Shown one piece after another: positions 1 through 9,646 of a DNA stretch of 64,000 bases. Positions within the stretch are counted from its first letter, which is position 1. Each line of letters begins with the position of its first letter. The notes below the pieces were generated by a model. That model worked only from the letters and a program-made list of their open reading frames with translations. It did not search any database and had not been told where the DNA came from. Source of the stretch: Rhizobium sp. NRK18 (lineage in GTDB: Bacteria; Pseudomonadota; Alphaproteobacteria; Rhizobiales; Rhizobiaceae); assembly GCF_024385575.1 (NCBI RefSeq), contig NZ_JANFMV010000005.1:62001-126000 (forward strand), written 5' to 3'. The position numbers and the translations under genes were made by a program.

Positions 1-630
1 GATGTCTGGCAGGCGCTGGCGCTTTCGGTGAAGGTGGCGGCCATCGCGACGACGCTGGCGCTGATCCTCGGCACGCTCTGCGCAGCCGCGGTCGCCCGCT
101 CGCGCTTCTTCGGCCGCGAGGCGGTGACGCTGCTCGTCATCCTGCCGATCGCGCTGCCCGGCATCGTCACCGGTATCGCGCTGCGCTCGGCCTTCGGCCT
201 GTTCGAGATCCCGTTTTCCTTCTGGACGATCATCCTCGGCCACGCGACCTTCTGCATCGTCGTCGTCTACAACAATGCAGTCGCCCGTTTCCGGCGGCTG
301 TCGAGCTCACTGATCGAGGCATCCTACGATCTCGGCGCCGACAGTTTCCAGACCTTCCGCCACGTCGTCCTGCCCAACATCGCGACCGCGCTTCTGGCCG
401 GCGGCATGCTCGCCTTCGCGCTGTCCTTCGACGAGGTGATCGTCACCACCTTTACCGCCGGCCAGCAGCAGACGCTGCCGATCTGGATGCTGGAAGAACT
501 GATCCGTCCACATGAGCGCCCGGTGACGAACGTCGTCGCCATGGTCGTCGTGCTCGTCACCTTCCTGCCGATCCTCGGCGCCTACTACCTCACACGCGAC
601 GGCGACCAGACCGCCGGCGCCGGCAAATGA
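1..630 (+). CDS. ABC transporter permease, putrescine/spermidine type (YdcV/PotC-like), 5' end outside the window
   Basis: The reading frame is open from the first base, so the N-terminus lies upstream; 209 residues are visible. It is an inner-membrane permease with several hydrophobic segments and the binding-protein-dependent transport signature around [22 protein letters not shown], which in this family contacts the ATPase. The PotC/YdcV assignment rests on this loop and on context: a gamma-aminobutyraldehyde dehydrogenase follows 31 bases later, the same order as ydcV-patD at the end of the E. coli ydcSTUV-patD operon. It probably imports putrescine or a related polyamine, with the partner permease, ATPase and binding protein upstream of the window. 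An internal GTG at base 28 is not a credible start because the frame continues upstream with transmembrane-like sequence. Confidence 0.88.
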   Translation, partial: DVWQALALSVKVAAIATTLALILGTLCAAAVARSRFFGREAVTLLVILPIALPGIVTGIALRSAFGLFEIPFSFWTIILGHATFCIVVVYNNAVARFRRLSSSLIEASYDLGADSFQTFRHVVLPNIATALLAGGMLAFALSFDEVIVTTFTAGQQQTLPIWMLEELIRPHERPVTNVVAMVVVLVTFLPILGAYYLTRDGDQTAGAGK

Positions 631-661
631 AGAACGCTAAGAAGAAAGAAGGAGTCTCCAC

Positions 662-2089
662 ATGGATACCGCAATGCTCATCGGCTCCGACATGGTCAAG
701 GGAGAGGACCAGGAGGAGCGCATCCTGAACCCGAAGACCGGCGGCCTGATCCTCGACCTGCCGGAAGCCTCCCCGGCGCAGATCGATGCGGCCGTCGCCG
801 CCGCAACCAAGGCATTTTCCGCCTGGTCGAAGACGACGCCCGGCGAACGGGCCGGTTATCTTCTGAAGATCGCCGATGCGATCGAGGCCGATGCCGATGC
901 GTTTGCGGCGCTGGAAGCGCTCAACTGCGGCAAGCCGATCAATGCCGTGCGCAATGATGAAATCCCGGCGATCGCCGATTGCTACCGCTTCTTCGCGGGT
1001 GCGATCCGCAACATGCAGGGTACGATCGGCGGCGAATACCTGCCGGGCTTCACCTCGATGATCCGCCGCGATCCGGTCGGCGTCATCGGCTCCATCGCGC
1101 CGTGGAACTACCCGATGATGATGATGGCCTGGAAGCTCGCTCCGGCGATTGCCGGCGGCAACACCGTCGTCTTCAAGCCGTCCGAGCAGACGCCGCTGAC
1201 GGCGCTGAAGATGGCGAAGCTCCTGGCCGAAATCCTGCCTGAGGGCGTGGTCAACGTCATCCTCGGGCGCGGCGAGACTGTCGGCAACGCGCTGATCAAC
1301 CAGCCGGGCATTCACATGGTCTCGATCACCGGCGACATCGCCACCGGCAAGAAGGTGATCCAGGCCGCCGCCAAGACGGTCAAGCGCACGCATCTGGAAC
1401 TCGGCGGCAAGGCGCCGGTCATCGTCTATGGCGACGCCGATCTCGAGGCTGTCGTCGCCGGCATCCGCACCTTCGGCTACTACAATGCCGGCCAGGATTG
1501 CACCGCCGCCTGCCGCGTCTATGCCGAAAAGTCGATCTACGACAAGCTCGTCGCCGATCTGAGTTCCGCCGTCTCGACGATCCGCTTCAACGATCCCGAC
1601 GACACCCAGAACGAGATCGGCCCGCTGATCTCGCAGCGCCAGCGCGACCGCGTCGCAAGCTTCGTGCAGCGCGCCGCCGAGACCGGTCATATCGAGATCA
1701 CCGCCGGAGGATCGGTGCCGGACAGCAGCGGCTTCTTTTACCAGCCGACCGTGGTCGCCGGCGCACTGCAGTCCGACGAGATCGTGCGGCGCGAGGTCTT
1801 TGGACCGGTCGTATCGGTCACGCCGTTCAGCGTCGACGACGACGTGGTCGGCTGGGCGAACGACAGCGACTACGGCCTCGCATCCTCCGTCTGGACGAAG
1901 GATATCTCCAAGGCGATGAAGGCTTCGGCGGACCTGCGCTACGGCTGCACCTGGATCAACACGCATTTCATGCTCTGCAACGAAATGCCCCATGGCGGAC
2001 TCAAGCAGTCCGGCTACGGCAAGGACATGTCGCAATATGCGCTCGAGGATTACACCGTCGTCCGTCACGTGATGATCAGCCACGGCTGA
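662..2089 (+). CDS. patD: gamma-aminobutyraldehyde dehydrogenase (PatD/YdcW-like)
   Basis: This NAD-dependent aldehyde dehydrogenase of 475 residues is close to E. coli PatD (474). It would oxidise 4-aminobutanal from putrescine transamination to GABA. The ALDH features are all visible: PWNY near residue 147 for the cofactor-binding region, the general base Glu246 in LELGGK, the nucleophile Cys280 in NAGQDC, and EVFGPV near 380. An AAGGAG ribosome binding site sits about 8 bases before the ATG. It directly follows a polyamine permease gene, and a strong terminator at 2126-2165 ends the transcript. Other omega-aminoaldehydes (3-aminopropanal, betaine aldehyde) are possible substrates, but the permease neighbour favours putrescine. 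Confidence 0.9.
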   Translation: MDTAMLIGSDMVKGEDQEERILNPKTGGLILDLPEASPAQIDAAVAAATKAFSAWSKTTPGERAGYLLKIADAIEADADAFAALEALNCGKPINAVRNDEIPAIADCYRFFAGAIRNMQGTIGGEYLPGFTSMIRRDPVGVIGSIAPWNYPMMMMAWKLAPAIAGGNTVVFKPSEQTPLTALKMAKLLAEILPEGVVNVILGRGETVGNALINQPGIHMVSITGDIATGKKVIQAAAKTVKRTHLELGGKAPVIVYGDADLEAVVAGIRTFGYYNAGQDCTAACRVYAEKSIYDKLVADLSSAVSTIRFNDPDDTQNEIGPLISQRQRDRVASFVQRAAETGHIEITAGGSVPDSSGFFYQPTVVAGALQSDEIVRREVFGPVVSVTPFSVDDDVVGWANDSDYGLASSVWTKDISKAMKASADLRYGCTWINTHFMLCNEMPHGGLKQSGYGKDMSQYALEDYTVVRHVMISHG

Positions 2090-2125
2090 GGGCTGAAGGT
2101 CTGAGACATCATGGCTGGAATGCAG

Positions 2126-2165
2126 ATCGGGCCGGACTTGATTGTCCGGCCCGATCGTCTTTTTT
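2126..2165 (+). terminator. Rho-independent terminator after patD
   Basis: A perfect 12-base-pair stem (ATCGGGCCGGAC at 2126-2137 pairing with 2144-2155) with a 6-base loop is followed by a T-rich run ending at 2165. It lies 36 bases after the patD stop and just before the end of the convergent gcd gene, so it separates the two transcripts. Confidence 0.9.
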
Positions 2166-2186
2166 GCAAAGGCTGCGCGATGCGGC

Positions 2187-4532
2187 CTACTTCTGATCCG
2201 GCAGCGTGTAGGCGATCACATAGTCACCCGGCTTGGTGCCGACCGACCCGTGGCCGCCGGCGACGATCAGCACATACTGCTTGCCGCCTTCGGTATAGGT
2301 CATCGGCGTCGCCTGGCCACCGGCCGGCAGGCGCGCTTCCCACAGCTGCTCGCCGGTCTCCGAATTGTAGGCCCTGAGATAATCGTCCACTGCAGCACCG
2401 AGGAATGCGACGCCGCCCTTGGTCAGCATCGGGCCGCCGATGCCCGGCACGCCGAGCTTGAAGGGCAGCGGCAGCGGGGTCATGTCGCGGACGGTGCCGT
2501 TCTTGTGCTTGTAGACGATCTCGCCTGTCGTCAGGTCCGCACCTGCGACATAGCCCCATGGCGGCGCCTGGCAGGGGACCTTCAGCGGACCGAGGAACGG
2601 CCCCATGACAACGCCGTAGGACGCGCCCTCATTGCGGTTGAGGCCCTGTTCGCTCGCCTTTTCATCGGCGCCCTTCGGCGGGATTTCCGATGCCGGCACG
2701 AGACGCGAGGTGAAGGCGAGATAGGTCGGCATGCCGAACATGATCTGGCGCTCCGGATCGACAGCGACGCTGCCCCAGTTGAAGGTGCCGAAATTGCCCG
2801 GATAGACGATCGTGCCCTGCAGCGACGGCGGCGTATAGCGGCCCTCGTATTTGTACTGGTGGAACTCGATGCGGCAGGCGAGCTGGTCGAACATCGTGAT
2901 GCCCCACATGTCGCGCTCCTGAAGCGGGGGCGGCGAGAAGCTGAGCTTCGATGTCGGCTGGGTCGGCGCCGTGCGGTCTTCCGGAATGGCGCCGCCCGGA
3001 GCCGGCTTTTCCTCGATCGGCAGGATCGGCTCGCCGGTGCGCCGGTCGAGGACGTAGATGTCGCCCTGCTTGGTCGGCGCGACGAGCGCCGGCACGGTCG
3101 AGCCGTCGGCCTTCTTCATGTCGAAAAGCACCGGCTGGGCGGGCACGTCCATGTCCCAAAGGTCGTGATGGACGAACTGCTGCACCCAGCGGACCTGACC
3201 GGAATTGACGTCGAGCGCAACCACGGAAGAGGAGAACTTCTCCACGCTCGGGCTGCGGTTCATGCCAAGCTGGTCGGGCACCTGGTTGCCGAGCGGGATA
3301 TAGACGAGGCCCAGATTTTCATCGACGCTGAAGACCGACCAGCTGTTGGGCGAGTTGGTCGTGTAGGTCTGATCGGGGCCGATCGGCGCCGTCTCATCCG
3401 GATTGCCGGAGTCCCAGTTCCAGAGGAGTTCACCCGTGTCGACGTCGAAGGCGCGGATCACGCCGGACTGTTCGTCGACGGAGTAGTTGTCGTTGACCGC
3501 TCCGCCGATGATGATCTTGCGGTCGACGATGACGGGCGGAGACGTGGAGTAGTAATAGCCGGCCGGATCGTACTTCATGCCGCGGTTGAGGTTCAGCTGA
3601 CCATTGTCGGCAAAACCGGCGCAGACCTCGCCGTTCTTCGCATCCAGCGCGATCAGGCGGGCATCGGAAGTCGGCAGGTAGACGCGATCGACGCATGGCG
3701 CGCCGGCTGTGGCGGTATCGTCATGATAATAGGTGACACCGCGGCAGGTCTGGTGCTGCCGGTCCGGGTTCAGGCCGACATTCGGATCGTATTTCCACTT
3801 TTCCTTGCCGGTCGCGGCATCGACGGCGATCGCCCAGTTGTGCGGCGTGCAGAGATAGAGCGTGTCGCCGATCTTGAGAGGCGTCACCTGATAGGTCGTC
3901 TCGCCGACGTCGTTCGGGCCTTTCACATCACCGGTCTCATAGGTCCAGGCCTTCTGCAGGTTGGCGACGTTGGTTGCGTTGATCTGGTCAAGCGGAGAGT
4001 AGCGCTGACCGTAGGGCGTGCGGCCGTACTGGTGCCATTCACCCGCCGGCACGGTGCCGCCGAGAACCGGATCGGAAACCGAGGCCTCCGTCTGGAACCG
4101 ACCGGCGATGTCATGCGGTGAGGTAAACATGGAATAGACGGCGACGACGATCGACAGGGCGACAACGCCGGCGAGCGGCCAAGGGAAGCGGCCGATGCCG
4201 AAATCGGTCCGTCCGTCGGCGCTCAGGTGCCGGTAGATCCAAGGGGTGAGGAGCCACAGGCCCAGAAGGATGATGACGCCGCCGCGCGGGCCGAGCTGCC
4301 ACCAGTCGAAACCGACCTCCCAGATCGCCCATGCGAGCGCCACCAGGATAAGCAGGCCATAGGACCAGAGAGCCGCCTTGCGGCGGCGAAAGAGAAGATA
4401 GGCAGAGATGAGATACACGAGGCCGGCAAAGGCATAAAACCAGCTGCCGCCGAGCGCGATCAGCCAGATTCCGCCGCCGAGGAGAAAGACGCCTATCAGC
4501 GTGAAGAGTAAAGACGTGATGAGAATTGCCAT
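2187..4532 (-). CDS. gcd: membrane-bound PQQ-dependent glucose dehydrogenase
   Basis: This quinoprotein of 781 residues (E. coli Gcd has 796) oxidises glucose to gluconolactone in the periplasm and passes electrons to ubiquinone. The first ~135 residues form about five closely spaced membrane segments. They are followed by the periplasmic eight-bladed propeller, starting near GEWHQYGRTPYGQRYSPLDQ, with recurring tryptophan-docking blades such as YLCTPHNWAIAVDAATGKEKW. No PQQ synthesis genes are in the window, so the holoenzyme depends on genes elsewhere or on external PQQ. The gene stands alone, convergent with patD and divergent from the L,D-transpeptidase gene. In rhizobia this enzyme is linked to gluconate production and phosphate solubilisation (family knowledge). 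Confidence 0.93.
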   Translation of the reverse strand: MAILITSLLFTLIGVFLLGGGIWLIALGGSWFYAFAGLVYLISAYLLFRRRKAALWSYGLLILVALAWAIWEVGFDWWQLGPRGGVIILLGLWLLTPWIYRHLSADGRTDFGIGRFPWPLAGVVALSIVVAVYSMFTSPHDIAGRFQTEASVSDPVLGGTVPAGEWHQYGRTPYGQRYSPLDQINATNVANLQKAWTYETGDVKGPNDVGETTYQVTPLKIGDTLYLCTPHNWAIAVDAATGKEKWKYDPNVGLNPDRQHQTCRGVTYYHDDTATAGAPCVDRVYLPTSDARLIALDAKNGEVCAGFADNGQLNLNRGMKYDPAGYYYSTSPPVIVDRKIIIGGAVNDNYSVDEQSGVIRAFDVDTGELLWNWDSGNPDETAPIGPDQTYTTNSPNSWSVFSVDENLGLVYIPLGNQVPDQLGMNRSPSVEKFSSSVVALDVNSGQVRWVQQFVHHDLWDMDVPAQPVLFDMKKADGSTVPALVAPTKQGDIYVLDRRTGEPILPIEEKPAPGGAIPEDRTAPTQPTSKLSFSPPPLQERDMWGITMFDQLACRIEFHQYKYEGRYTPPSLQGTIVYPGNFGTFNWGSVAVDPERQIMFGMPTYLAFTSRLVPASEIPPKGADEKASEQGLNRNEGASYGVVMGPFLGPLKVPCQAPPWGYVAGADLTTGEIVYKHKNGTVRDMTPLPLPFKLGVPGIGGPMLTKGGVAFLGAAVDDYLRAYNSETGEQLWEARLPAGGQATPMTYTEGGKQYVLIVAGGHGSVGTKPGDYVIAYTLPDQK

Positions 4533-4842
4533 TGAGTGCTGCCCAGCAAATTGCTTCAGTAAAAAGGTGAATGGCCGGCCCGAGAGCCGATAGGGGCAAC
4601 CGAAATTCCACCCGCGGGTAGGTGCTGCCTCTATCCTTGTTAAATGGCCGGTCGCGCAAATCGTTCCCGAAAACGTGAAATATCGTGCCCTTGCATCTTC
4701 TGTGACATTGGCGCAACGGCTGTATCATCATGTTTTCGGGACACTGGACGGGCATGAAAGCCGCCCAATATGAAACCGGCATGGAACCGGCCGACCGGTC
4801 GCTCGTTTATTTTCATAATGACTGCAGAGAAGAGGAATTTCA
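4533..4842. other. Divergent intergenic region between gcd and the L,D-transpeptidase gene
   Basis: These 310 bases hold the promoters of two divergent genes. I see no convincing protein frame. I looked for a PhoB box because gcd is phosphate-linked in some rhizobia; the closest stretch, around 4700-4727 (CTGTGACATTGGCGCAAC), is too far from the CTGTCAT repeat consensus to call. Confidence 0.5.
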
Positions 4843-5562
4843 GTGGATACGAGTTTTTTGAGCAGGCGCGCATTCCTGCTGGGTACGGCGGGGGCAGCGG
4901 CGGCGGGATTGAGCGCATGCAGCCAGACGACCTCGCGCGCTTATTACGCGGAAGCCCAACCTCTGCCAGTACCGCCGGAAAATCAGATGCTGGCGGCCAT
5001 GTATGGCCCCAAGCCCGATGAACCCTATCCGCTGCCGGCCATCCCGTACCAGAAGATCCCGCCGCGCTTCTATCGCCAGGTGACGGAAAACCCGACCAAC
5101 GAGCGGCCCGGCACCATCATCGTCGATACCGGCGGCCATTTTCTCTACCTGACAATGGAAGGCGGCCAGGCCATGCGCTATGGCGTGGGCCTAGGCAGAG
5201 CCGGTTTCGCGTGGGAAGGCCGCGGCGTCATCCAGTACAAGCGCGAATGGCCGACATGGACGCCGCCGGCAGAGATGATCGGACGGCAGCCGGAGCTTGC
5301 CAAGTACAGCGCCGCCAATGGCGGCATGCCGCCGGGCCTCGACAACCCGCTCGGCGCCCGCGCGCTCTACATCTTCCAGAATGGCCAGGACACGCTCTAC
5401 CGCCTTCACGGTTCGCCGGAATGGTGGAGCATCGGCAAGTCGGTTTCGTCCGGCTGCGTGCGCCTGATGAACCAGGATATCTGCGATCTCTACAACCGTG
5501 TTTCGGGCAAGACGCCGATCATCGTCACCAACCTTTCGGGCGGCGGGGGCCTGCCGGTCTGA
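4843..5562 (+). CDS. L,D-transpeptidase (YkuD domain) with Tat/lipoprotein signal
   Basis: This cell-wall enzyme has 239 residues. The N-terminus carries a twin-arginine-like SRRAFLLGTAG stretch running into a lipobox LSAC (Cys26), so the protein is probably exported folded and lipid-anchored. The YkuD domain covers about residues 90-230, with catalytic His189 and Cys205 in the SSGCVRL motif (canonical form S-x-GC-x-R). Family members form 3-3 peptidoglycan cross-links or attach proteins to peptidoglycan; Rhizobiales carry many paralogues. The start is GTG at 4843, preceded by AGAGGAA. A terminator follows the stop. The gene is monocistronic. Which of the two L,D-transpeptidase activities it has cannot be told from sequence. 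Confidence 0.9.
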   Translation: MDTSFLSRRAFLLGTAGAAAAGLSACSQTTSRAYYAEAQPLPVPPENQMLAAMYGPKPDEPYPLPAIPYQKIPPRFYRQVTENPTNERPGTIIVDTGGHFLYLTMEGGQAMRYGVGLGRAGFAWEGRGVIQYKREWPTWTPPAEMIGRQPELAKYSAANGGMPPGLDNPLGARALYIFQNGQDTLYRLHGSPEWWSIGKSVSSGCVRLMNQDICDLYNRVSGKTPIIVTNLSGGGGLPV

Positions 5563-5570
5563 CCCGTAAG

Positions 5571-5606
5571 GCGGCGAGCGCCTGACGCTCGCGTCGCCCC
5601 TTTTTT
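5571..5606 (+). terminator. Rho-independent terminator after the L,D-transpeptidase gene
   Basis: The core stem is GCGAGCG (5574-5580) with CGCTCGC (5586-5592) and a 5-base loop, extended imperfectly on both sides, followed by six Ts at 5601-5606. It lies between the stop of the L,D-transpeptidase gene and the end of convergent cysQ. Confidence 0.8.
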
Positions 5607-5613
5607 GTGATGA

Positions 5614-6399
5614 TCAGCGCGAGCCCCAGGCGATGAAATGCGGATTGGCGAAATCCGTATCCGACGCCTGGTTCGTCTTGCCATACGGCAGGGGAGCGCC
5701 ATCAAGGCCGACGGTCACCCCGCCGGCAGCCCGCAGCACGGCATCGCCGGCCGCCGTGTCCCACTCCATCGTGCGCCCGAACCGCGGATAGACGTCGGCG
5801 GTGCCTTCCGCCACCAGGCAGAATTTCAGCGACGAGCCGACAGATCGGTAGTCGCTTATGCCGTTCTCCGCAAGGAAGGCTTCCGTCTCAAGGCTGTTGT
5901 GCGAGCGGCTGGCGACGCCGACCAACGCTTCGCCGCGCGGACGGACGGATATCACTTCGCGGGCGACAATCTGGAATTCCGGGCTGACATCGAGGCGGTT
6001 GGCAACGCCATCGGCCCCTGTATAGGCGACGCCACGGGCCGGCGCATAGACGATGCCGGCGACCGGGACGCCACCGCTGATCAGCGCGATATTGACCGTG
6101 AAATCGTTGCGGCGGTTGATGAATTCCTTGGTTCCGTCAAGCGGATCGACGAGGAAGAAATCGCCGGAGCCGATGTCCGGCACCTTTCCCGCGGCAACCG
6201 ACTCCTCCGCCACGACGGGGATGTCCGGAAAGGCGCGGACCAGATGGTCGAGGATGATCGCCTCGGCGCGCTCGTCGGCTTCCGTTACCGGAGAGGCATC
6301 GTCCTTGTAGGCGACGCTCGGGCCTGCCTCATAGACGTCCATGATGGCGCGACCGGCCATCAGGGCCGCCTGTTCCAGCTGTTTCAGCATGCGTGTCAT
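5614..6399 (-). CDS. cysQ: 3'(2'),5'-bisphosphate nucleotidase CysQ
   Basis: This 261-residue enzyme of the inositol monophosphatase fold hydrolyses 3'-phosphoadenosine 5'-phosphate (PAP), the by-product of PAPS use, to AMP. The metal-site motifs are visible: EES near residue 66, DPLDGTKEF near 86-94, and the C-terminal [15 protein letters not shown]. The start codon overlaps the cysNC stop (ATGA), so the two are translationally coupled. A second ATG three codons in (6390) has better spacing from the AAGGA and could be the true start. It is the last gene of cysD-cysNC-cysQ. Its presence here fits an operon dedicated to PAPS rather than to APS-only cysteine synthesis. Confidence 0.92.
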   Translation of the reverse strand: MTRMLKQLEQAALMAGRAIMDVYEAGPSVAYKDDASPVTEADERAEAIILDHLVRAFPDIPVVAEESVAAGKVPDIGSGDFFLVDPLDGTKEFINRRNDFTVNIALISGGVPVAGIVYAPARGVAYTGADGVANRLDVSPEFQIVAREVISVRPRGEALVGVASRSHNSLETEAFLAENGISDYRSVGSSLKFCLVAEGTADVYPRFGRTMEWDTAAGDAVLRAAGGVTVGLDGAPLPYGKTNQASDTDFANPHFIAWGSR

Positions 6400-8297
6400 T
6401 CCTTGTTGCGTTCGGCCATGTAGGCTTCGATCTCGGCCGCCAGCGCGACCGGATCGTGACCGACCGTATGCAGATGGATTTCGGGATGCTCGGGCCGTTC
6501 ATAGGGCGAGCTGATCCCGGTGAAGTTCTTGATCTTGCCTTCCGCCGCCTTGCGGTAAAGACCCTTCGGATCGCGCCGCGCGCATTCCTCGATCGGCGTG
6601 TCGACGAAGATCTCGATGAATTCGCCCGGCTCCATCAGTTCGCGCGCCAGTCGGCGCTCCGAACGGAAGGGCGAAATGAAGGAGACGAGCACGATGAGGC
6701 CTGCATCCGCCATCAGCTTGGCTACCTCGGCCACACGGCGGATGTTTTCCACCCGGTCCTCATCCGTAAAGCCCAGATCCCGGTTGAGCCCGTGGCGGAC
6801 ATTGTCGCCGTCGAGCAGGTAGGTGTGCCGTCCGGCCGCATGCAGCATCTTTTCGAGCGTGTTGGCCACCGTCGATTTGCCGGAGCCGGAAAGTCCCGTG
6901 AACCAGAGCACCGACGGCTTCTGGTGCTTGAGCGCGGCACGCGCCTGCCGGTCGATCTCCATAGCCTGCCAGTGGACGTTGTCGGAGCGGCGAAGCGGAT
7001 GGTTGATCATGCCGGCGCCGACAGTGGCGTTGGTGAACCGGTCGATGACGATGAAATTGCCGGTGACACGATTGTCGCGATAGGCATCGAATGCGATCGG
7101 GGTCTGGGTCGAGACATTGCAGACGCCGACATCGTTCATCTGCAGCGTCTTGGCCGCATCATGCGCGAACGAGTTGATATCAACTCTATATTTGAGCGCG
7201 GTAATGCTCGCCGCTGTCGTATCCGCTTCGGTCTTCAACAGATAGGAACGCCCCGGGATCATCGGTTCGTGATCGAACCAGATCAGATGAGCCTGGAACT
7301 GGTCCGCCACATGCGGCCGGTCGCCGGGCGACACCAGCATGTTGCCGCGCGAGACCTCGACTTCGTCGTCGAGCAACAGCGTCACCGCCTGACCGGCGGA
7401 TGCGTGGTCGAGATCGCCATCCATGGTGACGATACGCCGGACGGTCGACTGCTTGCCGGACTTGGCGACTGTGACGGCATCGCCGACCGCCACCGACCCC
7501 GACGCGATCTCGCCGGCAAAGCCGCGAAAGTCGAGATTGGGGCGAGAGACGAACTGGACCGGGAAGCGCAAAGGCTTGGCCGCATCATCCGCTTCGATCG
7601 CCACAGTCTCCAGATGTTCGAGCAGCGCCGGGCCCTGATACCAACCCATATTGTCGGATCGCTGCGTGACATTGTCGCCATAGCGCGCCGACACCGGGAT
7701 CGGCTGCACGGACAAAAATCCGAGATCCTCCGCAAAGGCCATGTAATCGGCCACGATACCGTCGAAGACGTCCTGGCTATAGCCGACGAGATCGATCTTG
7801 TTGACAGCCAGCACGATGTGACGAATGCCGAGCAGCGAGGCGATGTAGCTGTGCCGGCGCGTCTGTGTGAGCACGCCCTGCCGGCTGTCGACAAGGACGA
7901 TGGCGAGATCGGCGGTCGAGGCGCCGGTCGCCATGTTGCGCGTATACTCTTCATGTCCGGGCGTATCGGCGACAATGAACTTGCGTTTCGCGGTGGCGAA
8001 GAAACGATAGGCGACATCGATGGTGATGCCCTGTTCGCGTTCCGCCTCCAGCCCGTCCACCAGCAGCGCGAAATCGATGTCGGCTCCCGTCGTGCCGTGC
8101 TTGCGGCTGTCGCGCTCCAGCGCCGCCAGCTGATCCTCGAAAATGAGCTTGGTGTCGTAGAGCAGACGCCCGATCAGCGTCGACTTGCCGTCGTCGACCG
8201 AGCCGCAGGTGAGGAACCTCAGAAGCGACTTCTCCTCCTGCCGGCGCAGGTAGTCGGCCATGGAGATGCCTTCGAGATCGATGTCGTCGGATGCCAT
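6396..8297 (-). CDS. cysNC: bifunctional sulfate adenylyltransferase subunit 1 / APS kinase (CysN-CysC fusion, NodQ-type)
   Basis: This protein has 633 residues. Residues ~20-440 are the GTPase subunit of ATP sulfurylase (P-loop GSVDDGKST, switch DTPGH, NKID). Residues ~455-630 are APS kinase with its own P-loop GLSGSGKST, then [10 protein letters not shown] and FISPFRSER. The GTPase part drives APS formation with CysD; the kinase part turns APS into PAPS. The fused form is the NodQ arrangement of rhizobia. The ATG overlaps the cysD stop by one base (TGATG) and the gene's own stop overlaps cysQ, so all three are coupled. Both active sites look intact. Confidence 0.95.
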   Translation of the reverse strand: MASDDIDLEGISMADYLRRQEEKSLLRFLTCGSVDDGKSTLIGRLLYDTKLIFEDQLAALERDSRKHGTTGADIDFALLVDGLEAEREQGITIDVAYRFFATAKRKFIVADTPGHEEYTRNMATGASTADLAIVLVDSRQGVLTQTRRHSYIASLLGIRHIVLAVNKIDLVGYSQDVFDGIVADYMAFAEDLGFLSVQPIPVSARYGDNVTQRSDNMGWYQGPALLEHLETVAIEADDAAKPLRFPVQFVSRPNLDFRGFAGEIASGSVAVGDAVTVAKSGKQSTVRRIVTMDGDLDHASAGQAVTLLLDDEVEVSRGNMLVSPGDRPHVADQFQAHLIWFDHEPMIPGRSYLLKTEADTTAASITALKYRVDINSFAHDAAKTLQMNDVGVCNVSTQTPIAFDAYRDNRVTGNFIVIDRFTNATVGAGMINHPLRRSDNVHWQAMEIDRQARAALKHQKPSVLWFTGLSGSGKSTVANTLEKMLHAAGRHTYLLDGDNVRHGLNRDLGFTDEDRVENIRRVAEVAKLMADAGLIVLVSFISPFRSERRLARELMEPGEFIEIFVDTPIEECARRDPKGLYRKAAEGKIKNFTGISSPYERPEHPEIHLHTVGHDPVALAAEIEAYMAERNKE

Positions 8298-9196
8298 CAG
8301 AAATAGCCCTCCCGCTTCTTCTTCTCCATCGATCCGGCCTCGTCCTTGTCGATCATCCGACCCTGCCGCTCGGAGGTGCGCGCCGTCAGCATTTCGCGGA
8401 CGATGTCGTCGAGCGTGGCAGCCTCAGATTCAACCGCACCGGTCAGCGGGTAGCAGCCGAGCGTTCGGAAGCGGACCATGCGCTCTTCGGCCTGCGCCAC
8501 AAGATTGGCCGGCATGCGGTCGTCGTCGACCATGATCAGCGCGCCGTCCATTTCGACGACCGGCCGCCGTGCCGCGAAATAGAGCGGTACGATCGGGATC
8601 TGCTCCTTCATGATATACTGCCAGATGTCGAGCTCGGTCCAGTTCGACAGCGGGAAGACGCGGATCGACTCACCCGGATTGATGCGGGTATTGTAGGTCT
8701 TCCACATTTCCGGCCGCTGGTTCTTCGGGTCCCAGGCGTGGCTCTGGTTGCGGAACGAGAAGATGCGTTCCTTGGCGCGCGACTTTTCCTCGTCACGCCG
8801 CGCACCGCCGAAAGCGGCGTCGAAGCCGTATTTGTCGAGCGCCTGGCGCAGGCCGACCGTCTTCATCACATGGGTGTGGTGACTGGAGCCGTGGGTGAAG
8901 GGACCGATCCCCTGTTCGACACCCTCCGGATTCATGTGCACCAGCAGATCGAAGCCAAGCTCCGCCGCCATGCGGTCGCGGAAGGCGATCATCTCCTTGA
9001 ACTTCCAACCGGTGTCGACATGCAGGAAGGGGAAGGGCGGCTTGGCCGGATAAAAGGCCTTCATCGCCAGATGCAGCATGACGGAGGAATCCTTGCCGAT
9101 GGAATAGAGCATCACCGGATTGGAGAACGTCGCCGCGACTTCGCGGAAGATATGGATCGCCTCGGCTTCGAGGCGCTGTAGGTGGGTGAGGGACAT
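8297..9196 (-). CDS. cysD: sulfate adenylyltransferase subunit 2 (CysD/NodP)
   Basis: This is the catalytic subunit of ATP sulfurylase, making APS from sulfate and ATP. It belongs to the PP-loop ATP pyrophosphatase fold ([13 protein letters not shown]). The ATG at 9196 gives 299 residues beginning [12 protein letters not shown], which matches the family start; an in-frame TTG at 9223 would add nine unfamiliar residues and is less likely. The C-terminus [26 protein letters not shown] is typical. It is the first gene of cysD-cysNC-cysQ. No cysH (APS reductase) lies upstream: the neighbouring gene is a small WGR protein. Confidence 0.94.
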   Translation of the reverse strand: MSLTHLQRLEAEAIHIFREVAATFSNPVMLYSIGKDSSVMLHLAMKAFYPAKPPFPFLHVDTGWKFKEMIAFRDRMAAELGFDLLVHMNPEGVEQGIGPFTHGSSHHTHVMKTVGLRQALDKYGFDAAFGGARRDEEKSRAKERIFSFRNQSHAWDPKNQRPEMWKTYNTRINPGESIRVFPLSNWTELDIWQYIMKEQIPIVPLYFAARRPVVEMDGALIMVDDDRMPANLVAQAEERMVRFRTLGCYPLTGAVESEAATLDDIVREMLTARTSERQGRMIDKDEAGSMEKKKREGYF

Positions 9197-9313
9197 TGCC
9201 TGTCTCGCCTGCCTCTGTCGCAATCATGTCATCAATCCGGTACCCCACTGCGCCCGGCTTGGAAACCTCTTACGCGTTGCATGTCGGTAAAACACGGCCT
9301 TACACACAGACGA

Positions 9314-9562
9314 TCAGCTGGAAACCGGGCAGTAGCCGCGCCGCATCTTGGCGCTCGCGACAATTTGCAGACGCTGTTCCGCAGCTGCGATACTGCGATG
9401 CAGCTCGACGATACGCCGTCCACGCGTACCGATCCGGCCCCAGTCACGGATGAGGCAGACGTCGCCGAACAGACTTTCGCCGATCGACAGGGCGTAGAAG
9501 CGCGCCATGTTGCGGGACGGATCGCGGCGGGTCATGAGCAGGGAGAACGATGGCTTTTCCAT
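9314..9562 (-). CDS. small WGR-domain protein
   Basis: This 82-residue protein is little more than one WGR domain. The region NMARFYALSIGESLFGDVCLIRDWGRIGTRG contains the hallmark W-G-R triplet near residues 43-45. WGR domains are best known from PARPs and MolR-type regulators, where they bind nucleic acid or other domains; stand-alone copies of about 80 residues are common in rhizobia and their role is unknown. The gene ends 117 bases before cysD on the same strand, so it may be transcribed with the sulfate genes, though nothing else ties it to them. No strong ribosome binding site precedes the ATG. Confidence 0.8.
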   Translation of the reverse strand: MEKPSFSLLMTRRDPSRNMARFYALSIGESLFGDVCLIRDWGRIGTRGRRIVELHRSIAAAEQRLQIVASAKMRRGYCPVSS

Positions 9563-9646
9563 GAGAAAAGCATCGTCTTTTCAGCATCTTGCGTCCAACG
9601 ACTTATGTGAATCGATCAAAGCCGACCGATTCACGCCGTTGATGGG

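Noticed and set aside
590..2083. A 497-residue minus-strand frame opposite patD
   Set aside because: Histidine/arginine/aspartate-rich translation typical of the antisense of a GC-rich gene; no domain or start signal.
2142..4121. A 659-residue plus-strand frame opposite gcd
   Set aside because: Shadow of gcd; composition is that of antisense frames, and it starts inside the patD terminator.
4690..4730. Possible Pho box upstream of gcd
   Set aside because: Only loose similarity to the CTGTCAT repeats; not above chance.
6393..8306. A 637-residue plus-strand frame opposite cysNC
   Set aside because: Antisense shadow of a clearly conserved gene.
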